Of a stretch of DNA of 34,718 bases, positions 9,031-17,234 are shown piece after piece. The position numbers were made by a program, and so were the translations under genes. The first letter of the stretch is position 1, and each line of letters starts with the position of its first letter. Under the pieces are notes generated by a model that ran no database searches, was not told where the DNA came from, and saw nothing but the letters and a program-made list of their open reading frames with translations. The DNA is from Chloroflexota bacterium. Lineage in GTDB: Bacteria > Chloroflexota > Dehalococcoidia > Bin125. The stretch is from assembly GCA_003228175.2 (NCBI GenBank), contig QGNQ01000022.1:1-34718 (forward strand), written 5' to 3'.

Positions 9031-10719
9031 ATGACCCGTCCTATCGCTCGCCCTGCATTCGTCCTCGCACTACTCGTCGCGCTCGTGACGATCCTCGCCG
9101 CCGCCTGCGCCGCCGACGACGCCCCCCAGCGCCTCACGCTCAACATCAAAGTCGACCCCGCCAGCCTCGATCCCGCCCACGCCGTCGGCACCGAGGCCGT
9201 CTCCGTCCAGCGCCAACTCTTCCGCGGCCTCGTCCGCTTCGACGCGGCCCTCTCCATCATCCCCGACGTCGCCCTGGACGTTCCCTCGCATGAGAACGGC
9301 GGACTCAGCGACAACGGTCGCATCTACACCTTCGCCATCCGCGACGGCGCACGCTGGAGCGACGGCCGCCCCGTCACCGCCAACGACTTCGTCTTCGCCC
9401 TCCGGCGCGTCCTGGACCCGGGCGAAGCCAGCGAACAGGCCGCCGCCTTCCACGCGATCGCGGGCGCCGCCGCCTACAACACCGCCCTCCTTGACGACGA
9501 CGGCGAGCCCCGCTCCCGTCCCCAGGCCGAACTCGACGCGCTGCGGGACGCCGTCGCCATCACCGCGCTCGATGCCAACCGTCTGCAGATCACGCTGACC
9601 CAGCCCAACCCGGCCTTCCTCCAGGTGCTCACGCTCACCGCCGCCTTCCCCGTGCGCGCCGACGTGATCCAGGCCCACGGCCCCGCCTGGACCCGCCCCG
9701 GCGCACTCGTGGGCAACGGGCCCTTCACGCTGTCCGCCTGGGAACGCGATGTCCGCATCGTGCTTTCCGCCGTCGACGATTGGTGGGGCGGCGACGTCGG
9801 CGTCGACAGCCTCGAGTTCCGCATGACGCCGGACGACAACGCCGCCTACGCCGCCTACCTGGCCGGTGAGCTCGACGTCGTCGAAGTCCCCACCGCCCTC
9901 GTCCCCGACGTCCTCGCGAACGAGGTCCTCGCCGGGCAACTGACCCGCACCACCGATCTCACCACCGTCACCTTCGTCTTCAATACCCAACGCGCGCCCT
10001 TCAACGACCCGGACGTCCGGCGCGCCTTCGCCGCCGCTCTGGACCGCGCCACCTTCGTGAACGCCATCAACGGCGGCATCGGCCAGGCCGCTCAGGGCTG
10101 GCTGCCGCCCGGCTTGCCCGGCGCGGAATTGCCCGCCAACCCCGTCACCTTCGACCCGGACCTCGCCCGCACCCTCCTCGCCCAAGCCGGCTACGACGGG
10201 CCCGCCTTCCCCAGCGTCGAACTCGCCTTCGCCAACGTCGGCGCAAGCCCCCTCCAGGCAGAGTTCGCGCAGGAGCAGTTCCGCCGTCACCTCGGCGTCG
10301 ACGTCGCCCTCACCGGCCTCGACCCCAGCGCCTACGGCCCCAGACTCTTCAGCGGCGACTTCGACATCGGCCTCTTCTTCTGGACCGCCGATTTCCCCCA
10401 CCCCGAAAACTGGCTGCCCGACCTCTTCACCAGCGACGGCCCCTTCAACTTCGGCGGCTGGAGCAACGCCGCCTTCGACGCCGCCGTCGCCGCCGCGCGC
10501 AGCGCAAACGACCCCGACGCCCGCCTCAGCGCCTGGCGCGATGCGCACGCCATCCTCATGGCCGACGGCCCGCTCGCCGTCCTCCTCCACCGAGAGCGAG
10601 TCCGACTCGTCAGCCCCAGGGTCAAGAATCTGATCCTCACCCCCCTCGACGGCCAGGCCGCCGGCGACAACTTCCTCTTCCAAACCACCCGCACCGACAA
10701 ACTCGTCGCCGCCCGCTAG
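9031..10719 (+). CDS. ABC transporter solute-binding lipoprotein, family 5 (oligopeptide type)
   Basis: The product is 562 residues, starting at ATG 9031 with AAGGGAG at 9018-9024. The frame is open far upstream, but that part overlaps the LLM gene antisense. The N-terminus is a lipoprotein signal (hydrophobic core, then LAAACAADD), so the mature protein is probably anchored through Cys at about residue 28. SBP family 5 marks are LNIKVDPASLDPAHAVGTE, the DGARWSDGRPVTANDFVFALRR block and the FVFNTQRAPFNDPDVRRAFAAALDR block. It captures peptides or a similar solute and delivers it to the two permeases encoded 31 bp downstream. The ligand is not predictable. Confidence 0.92.
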   Translation: MTRPIARPAFVLALLVALVTILAAACAADDAPQRLTLNIKVDPASLDPAHAVGTEAVSVQRQLFRGLVRFDAALSIIPDVALDVPSHENGGLSDNGRIYTFAIRDGARWSDGRPVTANDFVFALRRVLDPGEASEQAAAFHAIAGAAAYNTALLDDDGEPRSRPQAELDALRDAVAITALDANRLQITLTQPNPAFLQVLTLTAAFPVRADVIQAHGPAWTRPGALVGNGPFTLSAWERDVRIVLSAVDDWWGGDVGVDSLEFRMTPDDNAAYAAYLAGELDVVEVPTALVPDVLANEVLAGQLTRTTDLTTVTFVFNTQRAPFNDPDVRRAFAAALDRATFVNAINGGIGQAAQGWLPPGLPGAELPANPVTFDPDLARTLLAQAGYDGPAFPSVELAFANVGASPLQAEFAQEQFRRHLGVDVALTGLDPSAYGPRLFSGDFDIGLFFWTADFPHPENWLPDLFTSDGPFNFGGWSNAAFDAAVAAARSANDPDARLSAWRDAHAILMADGPLAVLLHRERVRLVSPRVKNLILTPLDGQAAGDNFLFQTTRTDKLVAAR

Positions 10720-10750
10720 GGCCCGCGCGAGACCGGCCTGAACCACCACC

Positions 10751-11710
10751 GTGCTCCGCTACACCGTCCAACGTCTCCTCCTCGGCGGTCTGCCCCTGCT
10801 CTTCCTCATCGCAACAATCACCTTCCTGCTCATGCGCGCCACCCCTGGCGGCCCCTGGGACGGCGGGCGCCCACTCCCCGCCGCCACAATCGAGAATCTG
10901 GACCGCCGCGCCGGGCTCCAAGCGCCCCTCCCGGCGCAGTACGGCCGCTTCCTCCTGGGCCTCATCCAGGGCGACCTGGGAGCCTCACTCACCCGCCCCG
11001 GCCAGTCGGTGGCCGGGCTCGTCCGCGCCCGCGCCGGCGCATCGGCGCTCTTGGCGGGACTCGCCCTGGCGATCGCCGTCCCCGCCGGACTCGCCCTGGG
11101 CGCCGCCGCCGCACGACGGCCGGGCGGGCGCTTGGACCGGCTCAGCCTCCTCCTCGGCGTCCTGGGAAGCGCCATCCCGGCCTTCGTCCTGGCCATCGGA
11201 GCGATCCTGCTGTTCTCGCTCTGGCTGGATCTGCTGCCCCCCGGTGGCTGGGGACGGCCGCAGCACCTGATCCTCCCCACGCTCGTGCTCGCCATCCTGC
11301 CCGGCGCGATCCTCACGCGCCTCACCCGCACGGTCGTCGCCGACGCGCTCAGCGCGGGCTACGTTCGCACCGCCGCCGCCAAAGGCCTCTCCCCGCGCCT
11401 CGTGCTCGTCCGGCACGTCCTCCCCAACGTTGCGCCCGCGCCGCTGATGCTCCTCGGCGTCCTCGTCGCCGACCTCGCCGCGGGCGCCTTCCTCGTCGAG
11501 TACGTCTTCGGCATCCCCGGCCTCGGCCGCCTTTTCGTCGACGCGGTCTTCCAGCGCGACTACGGCGTCATCATGGGCGTCGCCCTCTTCTTCGCCGCCC
11601 TCGTGATCGTCACGACGCTCGCCGCTGACCTACTCCACGCAGCACTCGACCCTCGCGTCCGCCGCCGCCTCACAGAACCCCAACCGTCATCCAGCCGGCC
11701 ATCATGCTGA
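10751..11710 (+). CDS. ABC transporter permease, DppB/OppB type
   Basis: The product is 319 residues from GTG 10751. The N-terminal membrane segment is followed by the usual external region and five more predicted helices. The EAA loop that contacts the ATPase reads SAGYVRTAAAKGLSPRLVLVRHVLPN. The VEYVFGIPGLGRLF motif is typical of the first permease of dipeptide/oligopeptide/nickel importers. It is translationally coupled to the second permease: its TGA (11708-11710) overlaps the next ATG (11704). The expected ATPase genes are absent downstream. Confidence 0.92.
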   Translation: MLRYTVQRLLLGGLPLLFLIATITFLLMRATPGGPWDGGRPLPAATIENLDRRAGLQAPLPAQYGRFLLGLIQGDLGASLTRPGQSVAGLVRARAGASALLAGLALAIAVPAGLALGAAAARRPGGRLDRLSLLLGVLGSAIPAFVLAIGAILLFSLWLDLLPPGGWGRPQHLILPTLVLAILPGAILTRLTRTVVADALSAGYVRTAAAKGLSPRLVLVRHVLPNVAPAPLMLLGVLVADLAAGAFLVEYVFGIPGLGRLFVDAVFQRDYGVIMGVALFFAALVIVTTLAADLLHAALDPRVRRRLTEPQPSSSRPSC

Positions 11711-12627
11711 CTCCCCACGCCGCGCCGCGGCTCCTCCACACCCAAGCGCCACACATCACCGGCCACCACACCCCGCCCCGCCTCCGCCTGCGCCGCATCA
11801 CCCGCGGGAATCGCGCCCTGCAGGTCGGACTCCTCCTCCTCATAACGCTGCTCCTCCTCGCCCTCGCCCTACCGCCACTCCTCGTTGCGCCCGCCTTCCA
11901 GCACTACGACGCCGTCCTCCAGGCTCCCACCGTCGCGCATCCTCTCGGCACGGATGCCCTGGGACGAGACCTCCTCAGCCGGCTCGCGCAGGGCGCGCGC
12001 ATCTCCCTGCTCGCAGCCTTCGGATCGCAAACGCTCGCACTGCTCCTCGGCGCCAGCGTCGGCGGCGTCGCCGCCATGCGCGGCGGGCGCTGGGACGGCC
12101 TGCTCATGCGCCTCGCTGACGCCACGCTCGCCTTCCCGGCCCTCCTGCTCGTCGTCGTCCTGCAATCCGCCCTCAGCGGCGGAGTCGCCATGCTCCTCCT
12201 CGTCATCGCCCTGACCACATGGCCGCTCTACGCCCGCCTGGCGCGCGCCCAGATCCTCGTCACGCGAAGCGCCGAATACGTCCTCGCCGCCCGCGCCACC
12301 GGCGCCGCCCCCGCACGACTGCTCTGGTCGCATCTCCTGCCATCCGCTCGACCCGCCCTGCTCGTCGCGGCCGCCTTCGCCGTCCCCCAAGCGGTCTTCC
12401 TGGAAGCGTCCCTGGGATTCCTGGGGCTCGGCGCCGCCCCGCCCACCGCCACCTGGGGCGGGCTCATCCGCGACGCCTATGACGTGATCCTCGTGCGGCC
12501 GCAACTCATCGTCGCTCCCGTCCTGGCCGTCACCGTGCTCACCCTCGCCGCCGCCCTCCTCGCTGCTGGCCTCACCCCGCCCAGTCGGACCCAGCCCATC
12601 CGGCCCCCCTCGCGCCAGCCCCGCTAG
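11704..12627 (+). CDS. ABC transporter permease, DppC/OppC type
   Basis: The product is 307 residues, with its ATG at 11704 overlapping the preceding gene by seven bases. The N-terminal cytoplasmic segment is rich in His, Pro and Arg. The core has HPLGTDALGRDLLSRLAQGARISL, the hallmark of the second permease of this class, and an EAA loop SAEYVLAARATGAAPARLLWSHLLPS. LEASLGFLGLGAAPPTATWGGLI follows near the C-terminus. It forms a membrane heterodimer with the upstream permease. Its stop TAG (12625-12627) shares the tetranucleotide CTAG with the stop of the convergent GGDEF-EAL gene. Confidence 0.92.
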   Translation: MLTPHAAPRLLHTQAPHITGHHTPPRLRLRRITRGNRALQVGLLLLITLLLLALALPPLLVAPAFQHYDAVLQAPTVAHPLGTDALGRDLLSRLAQGARISLLAAFGSQTLALLLGASVGGVAAMRGGRWDGLLMRLADATLAFPALLLVVVLQSALSGGVAMLLLVIALTTWPLYARLARAQILVTRSAEYVLAARATGAAPARLLWSHLLPSARPALLVAAAFAVPQAVFLEASLGFLGLGAAPPTATWGGLIRDAYDVILVRPQLIVAPVLAVTVLTLAAALLAAGLTPPSRTQPIRPPSRQPR

Positions 12628-15093
12628 CCAGCCTTCGAAAGCTGCCCGCGATTCAGTGCCCGCACCGCCTCCGGGATCGCCGCCGCCGCAAGCGGCCGCG
12701 CGAACAGGAAGCCCTGCCCGCTCTCGCAGCCCACCCGCGTCAGGAACGACAGTTGCTCGCGCTCCTCAATCCCCTCCGCGATCACCACCATCCCCAGCGC
12801 CCGTGCCATACGCACCACCGCCTCAATGATCGATGCTTGGCGCGGATCGCGCCCCAAATCCGCCACAAACGACCGATCGATCTTCAGCGCGTCCACGGGC
12901 ATCCGCTTCAGGTAGCTGAGCGAGGAATAGCCCGTCCCGAAATCGTCGATCGCCATTTGCACGCCCAGCTGCTTCAGATTCGCCAGCAGCGCATGCAGCG
13001 CCGGATCATCGTCCATCAGCACACTCTCCGTCAGCTCCAGACGCAGCCGACCCGCCGGCAAATCCCAGCGCTCGATCGTCTCCGCGACGCGGATCAACAG
13101 GTCCGGCTCGCGGAACTCCGGCGCCGAAAGATTCACACTCATCGACAACGGATCGTCGCCCAGCACCCCCTGCCAGGCCGTCGCCTGGCGGCACGCCTCT
13201 TCCAGCACCCACTGGCCGATCGGCACAATCTCCCCGCTCACCTCCGCCAGCGGAATAAAGTCCGCCGGCGAAATCAGCCCCCGTCGCGGATGTGCCCAGC
13301 GCACCAGCGCCTCAAAGCCGCACACCCGGCCGCTCTGCAGATCCATTTCCGGCTGATAGAACACTCGCAGCTCGTCCCGCTGTAGCGCCTGATGCAAGTC
13401 GGATTCCAAGTCCAGCCGGTCGACCGGGTAGTGATCGCGCGAATCGTCGAAGATCGCGTACCGCGCCCGGCCTCGCGCTTTGGCGCGGTACAACGCCGCG
13501 TCCGCCTCCTTAATTAGATCCTGTCCGTCCCGACTCCCCATCCCGAACGCGATCCCAATGCTGGCCGTCACCACATGGCTGCGACCATGCAGCGCCACCG
13601 GCTCGCGAATCGCCGTCAGGATGCGGTCGGCCACGCTCACCGCCTCCCCCACTGAGCCAATGTCCTCCACCAGCACCACAAACTCGTCCCCGCCGAAACG
13701 CGCCACCGTGTCCGCGCTGCGTGCCGCCTCCGGCATCCGCCGGCCGATCTCGCGCAGCAAGTCGTCGCCCACTTCGTGGCCCAAGCTGTCATTGATGTAC
13801 TTGAACCGATCCAGGTCCAGGAACAGCACCCCCAGCCCTTGCTGGCTGCGCTTCGCGCGGGCCACCGCCTGCCCCAGTCGATCCGTAAACAACACCCGGT
13901 TGGGCAGCCCCGTCAGCGCGTCATGGAACGCCTCATAGCGGAGCTGATCCTCCAGCCCCTTACGTTCCGTCACATCGTGCGCGTTCAGCACAATGCCGCC
14001 CACCGCCTCATTGTCGAGCAGATTCGAGACGATCGCCTCGAACTCCCGCCAGGCCCCGTCCGCCCGGCGCATGCGCAGCTCAAGCCGCATCTCCCCCTGC
14101 GGACACGTCGCCGCCTCCGCGATCACCGACAGCACACGCGGCAGATCGTCCGGGTGCACCACATCCGCCATCCGACACGGCCCCCCCTCCTCAATCGGCC
14201 CCTCGCCCTCTAGATCCGGCGCGCTCGCATAGTGAAACGCCCCACTCGGATCGACCACTGCCACCACGCCGGGCGCGTTCTGCACCAGCGACCGGAAGCG
14301 CTCCTCACTCGCGCGAATCACCCGATACGCGTCCCGCAACCGCTCCACCGAAACGCGCGTGCGCTCCGTGTATTGCCGCACCACCAGCCGCTGCATCAGC
14401 ACCGGCACGAAGAACACCCCCATCCCAATGAACCCCAGCAGCGCGTATGAGACCGCCAGCGCGAAGCCAATCACCCCCAACGTCAGGTAATGCGGGAACA
14501 GCCAGCGATACTTCTCCGTCCACACCTCCGCAAAGCGCTGGCCCGTCGCAATCGCCACCACCCCCCCCCACCAACCCCGCGTTCCCCGCGTACGCCACCA
14601 GGCTCGCCGCCAGGCCCGGCAGCATCTGCGCCTCCACGCCCGTCCCATCGATCGGCGAGGCCAGCAGGTGGAACGTCCAGGCCGCAGCCACCACCGCCCA
14701 GGCCACCGCGGCCGCGTTGAACAGCAGCTTGAACCAGGGATCCCGCGCGACGGCGTGCGCAATCCCGATCGAGATCAGCGCCGCGACCCCCGCCATCAGC
14801 GGTCCCAGCAACAGACCGATCGCGAACAACGGCACGAAATTCAACGAGACGAAGCTGTCCCCGAACAGATCGGAGCGCGTGCTCTGCCCCAGCACCGCCG
14901 CCACCGTCAACGCGCCCCACAGCACCCAGTCCCGGGACACCATCGGCCCCAGTTGCAGCGGGTCCAAGGACGTCAGCGCCAAACTCACGCCCGAGCCCAG
15001 GATCACCAACACCACGTACGCGACGAGCCGCGGCTTCGGAATTCGCAGCGCTGACCGCGCCGCGCGCGGGCGTCTGCCCGGCAGCCCTGCCAT
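12624..15093 (-). pseudogene. Membrane-PAS-GGDEF-EAL cyclic-di-GMP protein, interrupted by a frameshift in a run of nine G
   Basis: Two overlapping frames encode one protein of about 822 residues. Part one, from ATG 15093, gives several membrane helices. It then runs out of register at complement(14561-14569), where nine G occur; eight would restore the frame, from NAGLVG into VVAIATGQRFAEVW. Part two gives two more helices, a PAS domain (EERFRSLVQNAPGVVAVVD), a GGDEF domain (GGDEF at 13680-13694, with an RSAD inhibitory site five residues before it) and an EAL domain (EAL at 13305-13313, DDFGTGYSSL intact). All key residues for both diguanylate cyclase and phosphodiesterase activity are present. 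It may be a sequencing error, a true mutation, or a phase-variable or slippage-decoded gene. Confidence 0.85.
14561..14569. repeat. Nine-C homopolymer (G run in the GGDEF-EAL gene)
   Basis: A run of nine C on the plus strand marks exactly where the reading frame of the GGDEF-EAL gene changes. Removal of one base joins the halves. Such tracts slip during replication and are also hard to sequence. Confidence 0.9.
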
Positions 15094-15229
15094 CGTCCGC
15101 CGATCCTCCTCCGCGCCGACCAGACGGATCGATCGGCTACGTCGTGATCATCGGCGAACGGCGCGATTTCCAGATAGCGGACGTGCTCACGCCCGTCGAC
15201 ACCGCGGCCCGGGCCTCAGCCCCCAAGAC

Positions 15230-15259
15230 CCGGATGGGCCCATCCGGATCGACCGGTCG
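15230..15259. promoter_or_regulatory. 18-bp perfect palindrome next to a 10-bp palindrome
   Basis: CCGGATGGGCCCATCCGG (15230-15247) is perfectly symmetric. Two bases later comes CGACCGGTCG (15250-15259), also symmetric. A third, GGCCCGGGCC, lies at 15206-15215. They sit about 110-165 bp before the start of the GGDEF-EAL gene and may be operator sites. A stem without a loop argues against a transcription terminator. Confidence 0.4.
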
Positions 15260-15302
15260 CACGGGCTTTCTGATGTTCGCTGCCGAACAGACACGCCCGC
15301 TA

Positions 15303-15400
15303 GATTACGGGCTGCAGTGGGGGTGCAGGGCCAGGCACGAAGCGAAGATGCTCAGTGGCCATCCCTAGTACGGCCCCACCCCCCACTGCAGCCCGTAATC
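15303..15400. repeat. 98-bp unit bounded by 21-bp perfect inverted repeats
   Basis: The left arm 15303-15323 starts GATTACGGGCTGCAG. The right arm 15380-15400 is its exact complement and ends GCCCGTAATC. The arms lengthen imperfectly inward (one extra C, then CAC/GTG). The internal 56 bases encode nothing evident. No T-run follows on either strand, so it is not a standard terminator. It could be a MITE-like element, although no target-site duplication is visible, or an RNA or DNA structure. Confidence 0.7.
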
Positions 15401-15484
15401 CCATGGAGCATCCGCGAGAAAAATGGCCTGGGCCCCGCGCCATCGCGCGAAGCCGCAGGCCTGTGTCCTCGTTCCGGCCGGGAG

Positions 15485-15580
15485 CTAGCCCCAGCCGATG
15501 CTCGCCGCGGCAAACCCCGGCACAACAGCGGCCACAGCCACCGCCACGCTCAGCCCGAGAACCCACATCTTCTTCCGCAT
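15485..15580 (-). CDS. Small ORF for a 31-residue signal-peptide-like product
   Basis: ATG 15580 is preceded by AAAGGA at a suitable distance and by a promoter-like TTGACA at 15647-15652. The product starts MRKKMWVLGLSVAVAVAAVV and ends PGFAAASIGWG before TAG. This is an n-region with three basic residues, a hydrophobic core and an AAA cleavage motif, leaving a tail of about five residues (SIGWG). After the TAG the same frame stays open to a second TAG at 15365-15367, inside the inverted-repeat unit; a sense codon in place of the first TAG would give a protein of about 71 residues. It may therefore be a secreted micropeptide or a nonsense-truncated small exported protein. No homologue is known to me. 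Confidence 0.5.
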   Translation of the reverse strand: MRKKMWVLGLSVAVAVAAVVPGFAAASIGWG

Positions 15581-15622
15581 TGCGATTCCTTTCGCAAAGC
15601 CCGGAACATCCCTAGTGCCCAG

Positions 15623-15652
15623 ACGCTAGGCCCCCGGCGCATCACATGTCAA
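15623..15652 (-). promoter_or_regulatory. Promoter of the 31-codon small ORF
   Basis: On the minus strand TTGACA (15647-15652) is a perfect -35 hexamer. After an 18-bp spacer comes TAGCGT (15623-15628), which keeps the T, A and final T of the -10 consensus. Transcription would begin around 15616, about 35 bases before ATG 15580. Confidence 0.5.
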
Positions 15653-15703
15653 AGCGCGCGTTCGCACTATGCCCGCGCCCACCCAGTTCGCGCGTCCGCT
15701 CCG

Positions 15704-16231
15704 CTACGAATCCCCGCCCAACCCCGCCTCCGCACCGAACGTTGTCTCCGCTCCGTAGTACCGACGGTGCCAGATCCCGCTCCGCGGTTCGTCCGCCACC
15801 GGCATCCGCCAGCTGCGCACTCGCGCCTCCGCCAGCGTCAGCGCGCACAGCGCCCGCGGCTGATCGATCGTGTTCCGGATATACGCCAACGCCCCCGCCG
15901 GCTCCACATAGCGCTCCGCGATGCGCCGGTACCGATCACGCCATACCTCATCCTCCCCCACCTCGTGCACGATCTCCGCCTCCCCCTCAATCACCAGCTT
16001 CCGATAGGGCTGCGCCGTCTCATCGATCACGCAGGCGAAGCGCGGATGCGCCCGCAAATGCCGCAGCCAGTCCGAGCCGGCGCGTGGCGTGAACCACAGC
16101 CGATCTTCTTCGTAGATGAACCAGATCGGCGTCACATGCGGATCGCCATCCGCATCCACCGTCGCGATACGCATCAGCACGCCCGCTGTGCGCAGCAAGT
16201 CGTCACGCTCTTCGGCCGTCAGGGGCGGCAT
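15704..16231 (-). CDS. Pyridoxamine 5'-phosphate oxidase-fold (PPOX/F420-type) protein
   Basis: The product is 175 residues. The split-barrel pattern is clear: VLMRIATVDADGDPHVTPIWFIYEEDRLWF, then RHLRAHPRFACVIDE, then KLVIEGEAEIV. Such proteins bind FMN, F420 or haem and reduce or oxidise small molecules; the cofactor cannot be chosen here. Start ATG 16231 has GAGG five bases upstream; GTG 16237, with GGAG before it, would add two residues. It begins seven bases after the stop of the upstream hydrolase gene, so the two are co-transcribed. It is the last gene of the minus-strand set running from 20664 or 18167. Confidence 0.8.
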   Translation of the reverse strand: MPPLTAEERDDLLRTAGVLMRIATVDADGDPHVTPIWFIYEEDRLWFTPRAGSDWLRHLRAHPRFACVIDETAQPYRKLVIEGEAEIVHEVGEDEVWRDRYRRIAERYVEPAGALAYIRNTIDQPRALCALTLAEARVRSWRMPVADEPRSGIWHRRYYGAETTFGAEAGLGGDS

Positions 16232-16238
16232 CGCCACC

Positions 16239-17195
16239 TCACTCCCGGAGCCCTCCCAGCCAGTCGACCAGGATCTGATTCAGCTCCTCCGGGCGCTCCT
16301 GCTGCGTCCAGTGCCCGCATTCTTCAATGTGCCCCCGCTGCAACTGGGGAATCACCTGCTCCATCCCCTCCGACAGTGACGGCTTCAGCACCGGGTCCTT
16401 CCCCGCCGTCACCATCAGCGCCGGGCACCCAATCCGCGCCGTCTTCGTCGCCTCGCCCCACTCCCAGTTCGCCCGGTCGTTGCGATACCAATTCAGCGGC
16501 CCGCGAAATCCCGACGCGCCAAACGCCTCCGCGAACACGCGCAGATCCTCCGCCGTCAGCATCACACTGCGTGGCGCGTCGTCCGGCAGCCCCACCAAAA
16601 TCCCGCCGCGCTCCCGCACACTGCTCGTGCCCCCCAGCGCGTCCAACCGATCCACCGGATCACTGCTGCGCAGCATCAGCCGCAGCGTGCGCTCCGCATC
16701 CGCCTCCAGCTCCGCCTCCGCGACGCCCGGCTCCTGGAAATAGAACTGGTAGTCCCAAGCGCCCGGCCGGTCCTTCACCATCTCCAGCAGCGGCGCCGGC
16801 GGCTGCCCCCGATACGGCGTATTGATCCCCGCCACCGCCCGCACCCGACTCGGGTGGTGCAACGCCATCGCCCACACGATCGCGCCGCCCCAGTCGTGGC
16901 CCACGAACACCGCCTCCGCCAGGCCTTCCGCATCCAGCAGCGACACCAAATCGTCGCAGATCAGCCGGTGCTGATAATCCTCCACCCGGGGCGGCGCCGT
17001 CGTCTTCCCGTAGCCGCGCATATCCGGCGCAATCGCACGCATCCCCGCCAACGATACCGCCGGCAGCTGATGCCGCCACGAATAACCCAACTCCGGGAAG
17101 CCGTGCACGAACACCACCGCCGGCCCTGCCCCCTCCTCCCAGACGTGCATCGATATCCCCGTCGCCAGCTCCACCTGCCGCTGTTCAGTCGTCAT
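16239..17195 (-). CDS. Alpha/beta hydrolase, soluble epoxide hydrolase-like
   Basis: The product is 318 residues, starting at ATG 17195 with GGAGGGG six bases upstream. HGFPE (31-35) forms the oxyanion region. GHDWGG (99-104) carries the nucleophile Asp101, the aspartate in place of serine that marks epoxide hydrolases and haloalkane dehalogenases. A lid tyrosine is plausible in WDYQFYFQEPG, and a later aspartate (TAGKDPVLKP) and histidine (EECGHWTQQERP) complete the triad. HGFPE and the EPG segment favour epoxide hydrolysis over dehalogenation. Cytoplasmic; no signal peptide. It follows the radical SAM gene by 39 bp and precedes the PPOX gene by seven bases. Confidence 0.88.
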   Translation of the reverse strand: MTTEQRQVELATGISMHVWEEGAGPAVVFVHGFPELGYSWRHQLPAVSLAGMRAIAPDMRGYGKTTAPPRVEDYQHRLICDDLVSLLDAEGLAEAVFVGHDWGGAIVWAMALHHPSRVRAVAGINTPYRGQPPAPLLEMVKDRPGAWDYQFYFQEPGVAEAELEADAERTLRLMLRSSDPVDRLDALGGTSSVRERGGILVGLPDDAPRSVMLTAEDLRVFAEAFGASGFRGPLNWYRNDRANWEWGEATKTARIGCPALMVTAGKDPVLKPSLSEGMEQVIPQLQRGHIEECGHWTQQERPEELNQILVDWLGGLRE

Positions 17196-17234
17196 CCAGC
17201 GCCCCTCCAGACAACCCCACGCTCGCCCGCGAGA

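Larger units (their letters stand above)
15094..15484. other. 391-bp region without a recognisable gene, rich in symmetric sequences
   Basis: Upstream of the GGDEF-EAL gene. It holds palindromes at 15206-15215, 15230-15247 and 15250-15259 and a 21-bp inverted repeat with arms at 15303-15323 and 15380-15400. A 74-codon plus-strand frame at 15144-15368 has no ribosome binding site and no family resemblance. Confidence 0.55.

Noticed and set aside
15144..15368. 74-codon plus-strand ORF from GTG
   Set aside because: No ribosome binding site, no family resemblance, and it runs through the palindromes and the inverted repeat.
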